Shown in pieces: positions 13,010-25,536 of a stretch of DNA of 64,000 nt. The DNA is from Ligustrum vulgare (taxonomy: Eukaryota; Streptophyta; Magnoliopsida; Lamiales; Oleaceae). The notes under the pieces were generated by a model. That model had not been told where the DNA came from, did no database searches, and saw nothing but the letters and a program-made list of their open reading frames with translations. How positions within the stretch are numbered: the stretch's first letter is position 1; every line of letters begins with the position of its first letter. The translations under genes were made by a program, and so were the position numbers. Where the stretch lies: NCBI GenBank assembly GCA_963555705.1, contig OY743184.1, positions 18,961,859 to 19,025,858 on the forward strand, written 5' to 3'.

Positions 13010-15120
13010 ATAAAAATTATAAGGGGACGGATGTCCTAGGCTTTGCCAGTAGGGTTAATATCTTTTGTAGAAGTACCCTTAACAGGGCCTACAGAAGAGT
13101 CAACCTCAGTAGCATCTTGGGGATCTGGATAAAGTGCTTCTATCTTGGAAAGATCCAAGTCCAGGAAGCTCCCCGTTACATCCTTCAGGGTTCATATTCA
13201 GGAGTTTCCTCGAAAGTATCTTTGAAATTTTGGACTGCTTCGCCCACCTTGGTTCCAATCGCCTCCATCACTACAGCCTCAATAGCTTGACCTAAAACCT
13301 CTTGCACCTAGTATCCATGTGCTGCTCTAATGAGGTATAATCCTCCTCAATTTTCTTTCGAACTTCCACCTCCTTCTCCAATCGGCTAGTGACCTCTAGC
13401 ACCTCAGCCGTCAATTTGCTCCTCGCGGTATTAACTTCCTGCAAAGCCTCAGCATCCATAGCTTGGGCCTGATTAGCATCCTCCAGTTTTTTACACAAAG
13501 TTTCCACATCAGCTTCGGAAGCATGAAGGTCATGCTTCAATTTCTTGTTATCTTCTTGAAGGCATTAGGCGAGGGCCATGTCTTTCGAAGAGGATTTACG
13601 AGCTACTGAGAGATGATCCTTAAGATCGTTGATCTCCCTCAATATCTTGTCAGAGTTAAGAAGGGTTGTCCCAGCATCTCTTTTATCACGCTGCATCACT
13701 TTAACAGAACTGTTGCATAGTTAAAGCGACTCTAGCTGGAGGAGAGCTTGGGGAGTCCAACAAGCTGGGATCAAGTGTGACGTCCCTGGGAATGACGCTG
13801 GTTTTGATGCACTTAAGCTCCTCGGCTACAAGTCGGAGTCAATGTTATAGCCCAGCCTAGGGACGGAAATACAAGGGTCAACCTCTTCGAGTAATTTTAG
13901 TGGCGGAGGAGGGTTCATAGGGGTATCTTTGCCTCTCCTTAACCTCTTCAAAGGAGGAGGATCATCCTTCGACTCAACCTCGACAATATCATCCGAGGTT
14001 GTATCCTTCGACGAACCCCTCTTAGAGCCGACCTCTTTCTCACCTCTTCATTATGACCTTTTCCCTTAACCTGAGTTTGCCTTAGCCCAATCTTCTTTTT
14101 CACTTCTAACAATTGTGCCCCGGTCTAAGATATGGCCAGGGGAGGCAATAAAGCTGGAAGAGGACCCTTAAGTTGAGCAGAACGAATCTCAAAATTATCT
14201 TTAACCACCTCTAAGTTGAGGCCAGCCAGGATGGATCTCTGCTTCTTCTCTTCATCGCTCTGATGGGGGAGAGGCTTCGGGATCTTTATAGACATAAGGT
14301 CCTTAAAAAAAATCTTTGGAAAATCCTTCGAAGCTGGCCAATGTGTAACCAAATAGATGTTAAAGATAAAAACCTTCATTGAGAAAGACATGAGGTGAAA
14401 GGAGAAGTTAACTTACTGATAGTTCTTTCAAGGTCGAATTTGACAAAAAACTTATGAGATTGGATTACCCCTAACAGCCGATAGATCGTCTTTGGAAAGT
14501 GAGTAAGAAGGGATCTACCTTGAAAAGGAAAAGGAATAAAATAGGTAAGTGGAAGAAAAGAAAAGGACCTCATAAACCACACAATCACACATGATCAAAA
14601 CAAAGAGGGCAAGGCAAGAACTCACGAGGCAGAGAAAGAGTTCAGGGAACAGTGATTTCAGGAGCGGGGTCCATAGGCGAACTCTACATTCTCCAGCAAC
14701 CAAGAACCATTGGTTTCTCCAATTATTTATGGAGGTCGGATGTCCAATAATGACGGGAGAGTGAGAGCCTCGGGGAGCCAGATAGTACCAATCTTTTACA
14801 TCGGACCTCAAGTCTTTTCCCCTCCTCACTGACTTCTTCAAAATGTAAAGAGTGTGACAAACATGAAGAGAGAGGGGATGGTTCGGGTTAACCTCTTGTG
14901 ACACTAACCACGAGCCCACTGCTTGGGACCAAAAATTAGATATCAATTGATAAGGGCATAAATTATAGCTTCGGAGCAGCGCCCTGAAGGAAGGGTGGAG
15001 AGGAAGCCTCATCCCACACACCATAGCATCGTAAAATACTGCAACTTGGTTAAGGGGTGGACTACAGTGGCAACATGACGGGGCGGGATATATCAAGCGA
15101 ACCCCATCTGGCAACCTAAA
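13010..15120 (-). pseudogene. Antisense extra ORF (aORF) of the Tat element, with introns
   Basis: Reads opposite to gag-pol. The N-terminal exon (15114 to about 14626) has an MRLPLHPSFRALLRSYNLCP block. That pattern is typical of the plant family catalogued as putative gypsy-type transposon (transposase_28), which Tat elements are known to carry as an antisense ORF. Two canonical introns follow on the minus strand: 14625-14519 (GTGAGT...AAG) and 14416-14334 (GTAAGT...CAG), joining blocks with THFPKTIYRLLGVIQSHKFF and ASKDFPKIFF. Further on, 13540-13292 encodes a Glu/Lys-rich coiled coil, and the frame continues to about 13010. Frameshifts and stops make this copy dead. Introns can persist because they are in reverse orientation in the genomic RNA. 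Confidence 0.65.
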
Positions 15121-16378
15121 CTTCGAGGGAGCACCTATTAAATCTACCCACTAATTTCAGATTCCACCTCGCTGCTCTCCCATGACCTCGGATTTGGATC
15201 AGGGTTGGTATGATATCCTGGCATTTTGTTAACGGAATCAACCCAGTCTTCGACCTAGGTTATTTTTCCCTCAGACAGCCCAACATCCTCTCTATGTGCC
15301 CTAAAAGACGCCCTAATCCCCAAATTGGACTCTGAAACCCTTGAAGAGGATTCTGCCCCCTTCTCCTCCCTTAAGTCTTCATTCCGCTAGTTTCAAAGTT
15401 CTTGTAGTAATGCCTCCTCTTCAGCTAAAATATTGGCCATGTAGGGCTGGTACTTTTCTTCCTCACTGTCAGAATCATCCAAATATATTATGCTACTGCA
15501 TCTCTATTCCTTTTCCTTACTTGTTCCCTAAAAAAACTGGAACTAAAAACTGATAAAGACAAATAACAGAATCCTCTTAAGGGAATGGCTATTGCCACTA
15601 ACTCCTGTGAACCCCTTCCCCCAACTCTTTCCATTTTCCAAAACTTTGAACTTACCCAAAAGAAAAGAAGAACACCAAAGGGAATTTTCAAACAAGCACT
15701 CAAGAGTTGAAAACCAAAAGCAAAAAAAGCACACAAAGAAAAGAAAATTTACCTGAAGATGATAGGGATTATTGAACCAATACTCAATGGGGCGGCACAC
15801 CGATAAAAGGTTTTCATTGAAAAGGGATTCGAGAAATAGAAGCTATCAAAGGTCACAACAAGATTCTTGTAACAATGCCAAGGAAATGATTCTTGAATTA
15901 GAAGAGCTTTATAGGAGAATCTGAGTGATCCAACTTAATCTCCATGTAGAAAGATTAATCTAGACAGTACACGTCTTGATAGAAGAGTAAGTTAAAATGC
16001 CATCCGTTTGGGATTTGGAATAATAATAGCTATTCAACTGGTAGAGTGCGCTCTACGCGCATAAAAGCGTGCTTCTTAAGCGTTTCTTGAAAATGGGAGC
16101 TAATCATCTTTTTGCCATAAATGTGCCACTAGCAAAGCACTCTAGAGTCCCCAACATGTGCCTTAAAGGAAGAATAAACAAGAAGGCCCATATTTCTATA
16201 AGCATACGCATCACTATAAATCACTGAACTCACCACGGCTTTGGAATATTAATAATAAATTCAAAATTTCATGTTAATCCATGATTAGGTGATTGCTTCT
16301 TCAATGTGAACTTCCCAAAACAAATCATAGCTCCGGGTCTGTAACAAATCCAATCCGCCCATAAATGAACACATTAGA
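15121..16378. other. Noncoding 3' UTR of Tat element
   Basis: No domains recognised. It is upstream of the aORF on the minus strand and so may have contained its promoter. I see no clear TATA box. Confidence 0.45.
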
Positions 16379-16391
16379 TTTGAGGGACTAA
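16379..16391 (+). promoter_or_regulatory. Polypurine tract of Tat element
   Basis: TTTGAGGGACTAA lies directly before the 3' LTR start TGTTGCGA. Confidence 0.6.
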
Positions 16392-17072
16392 TGTTGCGAT
16401 CATGCCTATAATAAGCCCAACACGTCATTTGTGGGGGCCCACACGAGGCACAATGATTGCCAGCGATGCTTAGAGCCTAGGGCCTCACAAGTATCGAATC
16501 GCTGAGGTGAAACGTTACCCGAAGACTTTATCTTTGAACTGGTTGACCGAACTGATACAATACGAAGTGATGCCCCAGACCTCTGATGGGACCAGTCAAT
16601 ATGTCAGAGAAAGATATAACCTTCATTGCAAACTGTGACTTGATGGGACGGTACCTTTATAAGGGATGTTATGGGCATCACTCCCCTATAGTAGGTAGTA
16701 ATAATTACATCTAAGCAATTGGTTTACCTCTCCAACGGTTAGGGGCTGGACGTGTGTAAAGTATGACATGTGTCACCATCTGGAATAATAATTTTAACTA
16801 TAAATAGAACGCATTTGTCTCCAAGAAAAATGTTAGAAACTCAATATATAAAATCTCACTCCCTTTTCTCTCTTTTACACACTTATATTTCCCGCACCCA
16901 ATTTATATTTACTGGAATTGAGTACTAACTTAAGCATCGAAGTGCAAACAGGAGCCACATCGGCCCCCTTTACAGGCTGACTGTTTGTCATAGTGCGCAG
17001 GAGATCCACGTGTTCAAAAGAGATGAGTTGAGACATGTTGATCTAAGGTCCCACCAGATTTTGTGGTCAACA
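16392..17072 (+). repeat. 3' LTR of the Tat element
   Basis: Same length (681 bp) as the 5' LTR. Starts TGTTGCGA and ends TCAACA, followed by the candidate target duplication ATACA. Confidence 0.9.
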
Positions 17073-18511
17073 ATACATGTTTTGTTCTACTATTTAGAAC
17101 ATTGTAGGGTTCTTTGATATAAATAAATCTCTAAAAGCATTAACAACCTTCTATGCTCGAGACTTTGACTTCTTACTCCTCTTCTTCAATAACTTTTGTA
17201 ACCTTTTCAGGAGACTCCAATGGAGAATCAGTATCCTTTTCTAGTTTTGTTTCGAATTCTTTTTCAGCCTACAATTTGATAATATCAACTGTACGTGTAC
17301 TTAAGAATGTGATGATTTAAGGATATCCAACTTTGCTGGGGATTGAAAGGCAAACAAAAAATGTGAGGTACGAAAGGTGTAGATTATATGATATCATAAA
17401 GATTCAATAGGATTTATTTTATTTTTTTGTTCTTACACTTTGTTTGTAGTTTTATTTATTATTGATTATAACTTTTATTTTATGAAGTTCGGATGATGCT
17501 ATTTCTTGGACAATTTTTTGGTTTTTTTGAATGGGATTTTAAGTAGTTCCAGCGTTTTTTATTTATTTTATTTGATTCTATTATGTGAACTATAGAATTT
17601 CAATGCATTTTTTGAAATCTCCCAACTATTTTTAAGGCCTCTTTAACTTCACCATAGAATTGGAATTGCTCATATCAGAATGTTAGATGATTGTCTTGTC
17701 TTTTATCTCTTTGTTTTATGATGTTTATTTTCTATTGTTTTTGATCCTTTGATTAGAAAAAAACTAGAGGTGTCAAGAATGGGTTACCCATTTGGATTGG
17801 TGAACCATGGATTTTCCCAAATAGCCACTAAGGCTTATTTTCCCAAAAAAATAAACAAGAAAAAGTTAAATAAATTGACGGAAGTGGAGTGGAGTGGAGT
17901 GATGGAGATTCGGCCAGGCAAAGTGGGCTTTATCTCTCTAATGGCTGCCGTCCTATTTTACAAAATTTTAAATTTCAAGATGCCAAGGGGATATATAAAT
18001 GGGTTGGATATCAATATCTTTGCATCAAATTTACATGTGATCCTAAATGGCCGGAGATAACTTGCTTTCTAAAGTGACAAGTCGTGGTGAACATAAGATT
18101 TTAATTTGTGAAAAGGATGATCGCCGAACGAATAAGACGACATATGTAGTCTGCAAGAAAGTTCAATAATTTGTTACATCTTTTTTGTCTATGGGATTGA
18201 TATTTGAACATCAAAACTTGTAATTTGATGTATATGTTTGTGTTCTTTCTTCATTATATGTGTAGATAGTTATTCCATTTATCAAATCAATAATTCAATA
18301 AAAGACCTAAGAAAAAGAATTCATTTAATTAATAAGTTACAGTTAAAGATTATAAGGTCATATTTGTGTTACTAATTAATAGCAAATTGTTGTATAGATA
18401 AAAATAATATTATATAAAATGTCATGTAAGAAAAATGAAGTATTAAAACAGTATATAAATATATAGTGTTGTGTACGATAGTTTCCGTGCATCGCACAGG
18501 AGAAATGCTAG
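17073..18511 (+). mobile_element. Helitron 3' end with exon-like fragments
   Basis: Positions 18485-18500 form the hairpin CCGTGC-ATC-GCACAGG. After seven bases comes CTAG (18508-18511), then T. This is the same Helitron family terminus as at 951-978, in the opposite orientation. The 5' end is not identified and may lie left of the Tat insertion. Inside, 17749-18060 and 17889-18077 are overlapping open frames, and a block to about 18168 ends in KTTYVVCKKVQ. I do not recognise this protein. It may be captured host sequence. Confidence 0.5.
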
Positions 18512-18632
18512 TTTTCATAAAACTTTCAGTCACATATTTTATCAATAAAATAATCTACACATAAACTAAAAAAGTTCCTTACTTTTTAATCACACATTCT
18601 TCTAAAAATTTATTCTTACAAACCACATTATT
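18512..18632. other. Short AT-rich spacer
   Basis: Lies between the Helitron terminus and the truncated copia LTR. Nothing else seen. Confidence 0.5.
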
Positions 18633-18827
18633 TGAAGTAATCAAGTCCAAGTTGAAGCGGTCCATTCAAGTTGAACCAGACCATTTCTTAAAACAAGGTC
18701 ATAATTCCAACCGGTTAAATGACCTACTTAATCCTTGCCGTTGGATCTTATGAAGTGATCAGGAGCATCAATTTTATTGATAAGGGTTGATGATTCAGTT
18801 GATTCATCTGGCTTCTTCCAGACTCTT

Positions 18828-18873
<46 letters not shown>

Positions 18874-19147
18874 CTGATTTCATTTTTGTTCAAAACCTCT
18901 TAATCTTTGTGTAATATAATAGAGTTTCTTAGTGGATTTATAGTGAGTAGTCTGTAAAACTTTGTGGATCTTTGTGTTTAGTTTTGCGTGATTTTAAGTT
19001 TATGAGTTTCTCTCAGATTTGGTTTATTTCTTTAAAACTTTGAGTTTTTGTTTTGATTCGTTGATTAATAAGATTTTGAAGTTTCTCCGTGTTGATCTTT
19101 AAGTTTTTTGTGGTTTTGTTTGTGATTATGGGTTTAAACTCGTAACA
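18633..19147 (+). repeat. Truncated 5' LTR of copia element
   Basis: Aligns with 27733-28206 starting at GAAGTAATCAAGTCCAAG and ends CTCGTAACA. Contains a (CT)n tract at about 18831-18869 that is shorter in the 3' LTR. Confidence 0.85.
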
Positions 19148-19148
19148 G

Positions 19149-19160
19149 TGGTATCAGAGC
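19149..19160 (+). promoter_or_regulatory. tRNA-Met primer-binding site
   Basis: TGGTATCAGAGC, the standard plant copia primer site, one base after the LTR. About 970 bp of noncoding leader follows before gag. Confidence 0.9.
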
Positions 19161-20132
19161 CTTCGGGTTCTTGTTGAATTCGCTGAAATACAACACAAAC
19201 CCTAGAGATCCAGACTTGTTGAGGTTATATCTCTTGATTTCTGAAAGATCTTGAATTTCTTGTTAAAAATGTTTTAGGGTTTTCTGATTTCTTATTTTTC
19301 CTTAAGAATGTCTGTACAAATCTTTTAGATATGTAAGTTGGAAATAAAACTTTTTAATTTTTTCAAATCCTTTGTGTGAAATCTTTTCGATTTGTAAAGT
19401 TTCAAAAAATTTCTTTTGAAATTCTTCGTGGTGTTCTTAATGAAAGATTATACTTTATATATTTTATTTACGAAACCTTAGAAATTTATTTTAAAAGGGG
19501 TTTCTCTTATTTTCTGTATTCTGGATCTTTTTACTTTGTGTCAAAATTAAAAGATCCTAAAACTCAGGATAAACACTGTGATATCCTTCAGTTCTAATGG
19601 AATCTGACAATATCTAGGTGATCGAACTTGATGCATGCGACTGGAACTCACTGGACCTGATTTTTTTTTAAGATTGATGTAACCCTAACTTGCAAAAGGT
19701 GATATCATTCCTTACTGCATCTATTTTTTGGGTCTTATTCTTCTTTAAATTCTTGTTCTTTCCAAAAAGTTTCCCTTTTTTAACCTTCTGTTGGACCCTT
19801 TTACAAACCTTTGTCCAGGATTTCTTAAAAATTCGGGAATTTGAGGGATATACTAGAAGAACATCATTACTTAGTGTTCATATTCTTTTTGATTAATGCT
19901 TAGTGTATAGTTGTTTCTTTGTGTCTTGTGATCATCTTGATTACAATATTCTCAGACTTTGCATTTGTTGAATCTTTGTGATATATACATCATTCTCTTG
20001 ACTTAGTGTGTTGCCTCTGTTTGAAATACTTTGTGCAATTTACTTTGTGTATCTCTGCTTTTTCTATTTGTCTCATTTGAAAAATTAAGGCTTCATTAAA
20101 AAATTTCAAAACAGTTTTTTGTCATTCTCTGC

Positions 20133-20965
20133 AATGGCAACAATCAAAGTTGATGTTGAAATTTGGAATAGCAAATGAGACTCTAGTCTCTGGTGCCAGA
20201 AAATGCAAGCCTTACTTCTTCAAACGGAATGTGCTAAAGCTTTATATGCTTCTTAGCCTGACACATTAACACAAGATAGGCAGACTAAAATGGATGAGAT
20301 AGCTTGGTGTTCTTTATTTCTTCACTTATCTGATACTATTATTAGACAAGTAGGGGAAACTAAAACTACAAAAGAACTTTAGAATAAAGTTGAGGAAACT
20401 TGCCACACACTCACACTTCCTCATAAATGTTTTATGCGGAAGCAATACTTTAGTTTTAAGTTTGATCCTTCCAAAGATGCTGATGAAAACTTGAATAGAT
20501 TTAATAAAATTACTCAGAGCTTGAGGAGAAATTATCCGATGATCAAAAAGTAATCTATTTACTTAATGCTATGGGGGATAAGTATAAGGACCTAAGGAAT
20601 GCCTCAGAATATGGTGGATAGAAACTGAAAAATGAAATTATCCATACTTCCCTTAAGAATAAGGAGTTAGAAATGAAAAATGACAATAAAGAAGCCTATA
20701 ATGTGATAGGAACTTCTAATAAGAAAAGGAACTCCTTTAGGGATAACAAGACTTTGAGTAATTCCAACAAAAGTTGGAATACTGCTAGCAATAATAGTAA
20801 CTAGAATAATTTTAATAGTAAACTTGTTAAGGAAAATTATCGAATGAAAGGCATAGTTAATAGGTTTAAAGACTACAAGGGTCACGATAATTTCTTTAGA
20901 GTTAGGAAGTTTTATTATTGTGGTAAGCCTGATCATCACATTAAAGACTATTTTAAAAAGTAACA
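20133..20965 (+). pseudogene. Copia gag remnant
   Basis: ATG at 20133 opens a degenerate copia gag: an IWNSK..SSLWCQKMQALL-like start, and a CHTLTLPHKCFMRKQYFSFK block near 20400. A zinc knuckle near 20915-20960 reads YYCGKPDHHIKDYF; the last Cys has become Tyr. In-frame stops at several sites. Confidence 0.75.
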
Positions 20966-21029
20966 GGAAACAGGTAATAGTAATCAAACAGAGGCAATAA
21001 CTCAAAAAAATAGTAGAGTTGTTTATGTT

Positions 21030-21897
21030 ACAACTGAAACTGATACAAAAAATGAATAGATCCTTGATTCTGGATGTACTTTTCATATGTGTCCTGAAAT
21101 GAATTATTTGTTAATTTATGTGATGAATCATATAGATCTGTTAAGCTTGGAAATAACCTGACTTGTGACATTAAAGTTGTTGGTTTTGTTGAAACTTTAA
21201 AACAACAGGACACTTGTTTTAAATCAACCTAGATATGTCCCTGATTTAAAAAGGAATTTGATATCCTTAGGCTTTCTTGATAGTAAGTCTTATGATATTA
21301 GATTATATAAAGGTTGCCTAAGGATATCAAAAGGCAACATTTTACTTTCCTGTACTCCCAAAACAAATGGTATCTATAATCTGAAATCTTACCCTACCTG
21401 TGCTAAGTCTTTTAATGTTGTTTGTATAAATGATAAAACTGTTTTGTGGTATATAAGACTTGGACAATTAGGTGAAAGAGGTTTAAAATTACTTAAAAAG
21501 AAAGGAATTTTTGGTAATGATGCTTCACAAAAACTAAATTTCAGTGAAAAATGTGTTTTGGAAAAACAGAAAATGTCCTCTTTTGGTAAAGGCATTCACA
21601 AGTCAAATGATATTTTAGATTATTTGCATGCTGAGTTGAGGGGTCTTGCCCCAATTAATTCTGTTTCTGGTTTCAGATATTATCTGCTTATAGTTGATGA
21701 CAATTGTAAGAAAACTGAGGTTCATTTGTTGAAATCTAAGGATGCTACTGTGCGTGTGTTTAAAAAATGGATTACCTTGATTCAAAATTTGAAAGATTGG
21801 AAAGTGAGGACTGTTACATACAATCCACAGAAAAATGAGGTTTCTAAGAGGATGAATATGACTTTGTTAGAAAGAACTAGGTGTATGCTTGTTCACT
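21030..21897 (+). pseudogene. Copia protease/integrase remnant
   Basis: Protease-like LDSGCTFHM near 21061-21090 precedes an integrase region open from 21258 to 21897. It contains a degraded GAG-pre-integrase block (WYIRLGQLGERGLKLL) and DYLHAELRG, where the catalytic Asp of the usual LHSDLWG pattern is changed. The frame is cut at 21897 by an insertion. Confidence 0.75.
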
Positions 21898-23392
21898 AAT
21901 ATTTCGCGATGCGAAATAACCCCGCAAGTGTACGGGTCGTGAGAAGTAATAAAGTGGACCTAGGAGTCCTGATTATCGTCCTACGAAGACTGCTATTAAG
22001 TATTGAAATATTTTGTTTCTTATCCCTATTTGAACAGATGAATGTGTTTGATGTTTTAAGCTAAAACTAAGAAAATAAACTAAAAAATTAAAATTGCGAA
22101 TTTGTTTTGTTTTTAAAGATGATTTTAAAGTAGTTGGGAATCCCAATTTCACCTGGTCAATTAAATTAACTCCGATTCCATGTTTTATTTTCTAAATATG
22201 TACTCGGTCAATATCACTAATGTATATTGAAATTCCTCTCTCGAATTTAAATCAATCTACCTAAACAAGTCAACCATGTATCTCTACAAAGGGTTCGAAT
22301 ATTTCTTATCTAGATGCATAACACACAAGAATTCACATACGACCGCAATAATAAAAAGAGTATGTCTCTATCTCTTGTCCGATTATCGAATTTATTACCT
22401 TGATCTAAGTTATTAACTCACCTCTCGGATTATGGAAATAACTCATTAAATCATGAATAAGTGGCCAGTTCATTCACATATTAAACACAATAATAATTCA
22501 ATGCATGCAAAGAATCATTAAAACAATGAAATATTGGAATTAAAATAATGAAGTTAGGCTACATCGTTCATTCCAACATTGAAATTAGTTATACATCATG
22601 AATAAAGAACAAAAACAATAAAAATAATAATAACACATGATGGAGTTTTTGAAATTAACAAATCTTGCACCAAGAGTTGAATTCCCTTGTTAATCTTCTA
22701 ATCTCCACGCCTTTTTCCTTGCTTGAATCTCCCAAATAATTCATGTAAAATTACCAAGAAACTTCGTTTGGAGGCTGAGCAAAAGTCCCAAAATCATGCC
22801 CCCAATTTTGTATTTATATCTTAGGGCGAAAACATAATGAAAAGGGGGGAAAATATGTAAAACCCACGTGAAACTGCCCACAGTCGGCCCAATCAAAGAC
22901 CGGCGTGGCTGCGCAGTGAAATGGGGTGCGGCCACACAATTTCAGCGTTCAGAACCCTGTCCATTCTATCTCACGTCACGCGGCCTCGTATTGTAATGTG
23001 GTGAGGCCGCGAAGTTCAATCTGGTATGTGCAATATCCATCTTTTATTCCTTTTAAGTAGGTCCCCGTCTTTTATTTGCACTTCACTGCCTTCATCTTCT
23101 GATTTGAACATCTTGACCTCAAAACTTCTGGTTTTCTTCAATTAAGTCCTTTCTTCTATTAATTTCTTCAATTAAACCTTCAATCTTTTTACTTCTTCTA
23201 AGTTAAGACCAATTTTTGCTCCAACTGTCTTTAACTTGACCTTTATTTCCCTCAATTGCTTCCTTTTCTCACTTTTGGGATATAATCTAAAATAACAACA
23301 AATCAACACAACTTAGGTAAAATTTATTCTAAAACCAAAATGATATATCCTAATTTTAACATATAAATAAATGTATAAAATACACTTATCAA
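21898..23392. mobile_element. Unclassified 1.5-kb insertion in copia integrase
   Basis: Copia integrase coding stops at about 21897 and resumes at about 23393-23410 (SNLPKIFLGEAVKI-like). The intervening DNA starts near a TTTCGCGATGCGAAA palindrome (21902-21916) and CCCCGCAAGTG. It ends with TATAAAATACACTTATCA. It has no coding domain. I see no convincing target duplication, so exact ends and class are unknown. A noncoding LTR or TRIM-type sequence is possible. Confidence 0.5.
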
Positions 23393-24512
23393 TGTTGTTT
23401 GCTTCAAATTTGCCAAAAATTTTCTTGGGTGAAGCAGTCAAAATTGGTTCATATCTGATCAATTTGTCACCCTGCAGATTTGGAAAAAAAAAAACCCTTC
23501 TTGATTTTTCAAATTTAAATTTTTTTAGATGTACGGCTTAGATCAAACTTGATGCTAGATCTTTAAAATGTATTTTTATTGGGTATGGTGAAAGTGTCAA
23601 GGGTTATAGGTTGTGGGTGAAAGAATAGAAAGGCTTCAAGGTCATTATCAGTAGGTCTGTGGTCTATTATGAAAATATTTTTCCATGTAAAAAAGAAGTT
23701 TTTGATGATCCCCCTAGTGAAAAAGACTTCCTCACTTCTGAACTGAGTGTTGATAATTCTCACGAAGAGAGTGATTAGCCCCATACTCAGTTTCAGGTGG
23801 AGCAACCCCACAGTCTCCCATTGATGTTATTGAACCTGAGACTTTTGTTTCTATTACTGTTTCTATTCCTATATTTAAACTGAAAATGATTTCAATCTTA
23901 GAGTGACTATCAGCTCGCCAGGGATAGTACTAGAAGAAATATAAGACTTCCTTCTAGATCAGAGGATCCTGACTTTACATCTGCTTTTACATTCTCTGAA
24001 CCTATGCAGACTGAACTTAAATCATTTGAAGAAGTTGTTTCTTCAACTGATTCTAAACTGTGGCTTGCATTAATGCAAGATGAAATGGATCCTCTTATTA
24101 AAAAGGGCACTTGGATCTTAGTGGATATGCCTGAAAATAAGAGAAGAATTGACAGCAAATGGATTTTTAAAATTAAAGAAAGTGAATTAAAAGACATAAA
24201 CTTAGATACAAAGCTAGACTTGTAGCCAAAGATTTTTACAAAAAGAAGGAATGGATTACAATGAAAATTTTTCACCTATAGTTAAGTACACTTCAATCAA
24301 AATTTTGTTCCTTTTAGTTGCATAATTTGATTTAAAACTTGAACAAATAGATGTTAAAACAGCTTTCCTATATGGATATTTAGATGAAACAATTTATATG
24401 CTTCAACCTAAAGGATTTTAAAGAAAAGGTAAATCTGACTTAGTGTGTTTACTTGAAAAATACTTGTATGGTTTGAAACAGGCTCCAAGACAATGGTATA
24501 TGAGGTTTGACT
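23393..24512 (+). pseudogene. Copia integrase end and RT, first part
   Basis: Integrase C-terminal block, then RT: the WLALMQDEMDPL region at 24061, GTWILVD at 24107, then FSPIVKYTSIK, DVKTAFLYGYLDETIYM and YGLKQAPRQWY at about 24468-24500. The RT frame is interrupted by the solo LTR and resumes at 26738. Confidence 0.8.
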
Positions 24513-24517
24513 CTTAT

Positions 24518-25458
24518 TGTAGCAACCGAGAATTTTTAAATAAAATAAAATCATTTTTCTCGAAAAATGTGTCGCTAAGTTTTAACCCCAATTTTATTTT
24601 TGAAGGAAAGCGTGTTCATCTAGCTATTATAAAACAAATATAAATATATTCCAAATTGAGTTCAATCTCGAATATTTTAAATTATCAAATTCCTTGTCAA
24701 TTTTAAATCCAAATTGTAATAATTTTGAGTCCAATTTAATTAAGTCCAATATTTTATTATTTTGGGTGTAAAATTATATTGTCCAAATTTGATTATTTAG
24801 GCCCAATTAGAAAATTCTTGCAGCCCAAACCCACTTACAACCTAGAAATTTATGCCCTAACATATTACTATTCATTCACTCAATTTCTCCTTCCTCACAC
24901 TCTCACACAGCCAAGTAGAGTTTCTGGGTAACATTCTTCTCCTTGCAATCTGAAGTTTCAGATTTCACCACACCTCCAATCGAACCATTCACGACCAACG
25001 TCACCACCAGTAATCATCACCAACCACCACAGATCGGAACACCACCAATAAAGCTGCCATTTCCATCACCCAATCAAACCTCACTGCCAACCACCATAAT
25101 AGGCTGCCTTCAACATTCATTACACACATCACAACCAAGATCGACCACCTCCAACCTACTGCAAACTTAAAAATTGATCTCCTCCATAACCAAGAAACAA
25201 AGTAACCCAAGATGCCTATCTCGACCACCGGACTATATGTCGAAAAACCGCCAAACCCGACCTCGGTGTGCCACAATTTTGTCCAAAATCAGACTTTAAA
25301 TTTCTTTCTTTTCACACACCGTCACGCACCTCTACACTATCGCCACTCGACGGCGGTACCAGCGCCGGGTTTTCGCGGGTAACATGGATCACGCCCCTCC
25401 CCCTCCCCGTCCATGCGTCTCTGTGCTTTTGAGAGAGAGAGAGAGAGAGAGCGAGAGG

Positions 25459-25536
<78 letters not shown>

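Larger units (their letters stand above)
5002..17072 (+). mobile_element. Tat-type Ty3/gypsy LTR retrotransposon, degenerate
   Basis: Two direct LTRs of 681 bp bound a 12-kb element. It starts TGTTGCGA and ends CA (TA in the mutated left copy). Candidate target duplications are ATGCA (4997-5001) and ATACA (17073-17077), one mismatch. Domain order is gag, protease, RT, RNase H, a second RNase H, integrase, then a long 3' region with an antisense ORF. There is no chromodomain. The extra RNase H and extra ORF are hallmarks of the Tat lineage. The LTRs look roughly 88-90% identical by eye, and the coding region has many stops and frameshifts, so the copy is old and dead. A younger relative lies at 42413-52960 on the other strand. 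Confidence 0.9.

Noticed and set aside
12748..13290. 180-codon plus-strand ORF in the Tat 3' region
   Set aside because: Opposite strand of the degraded antisense ORF; no domain or composition supporting a gene.
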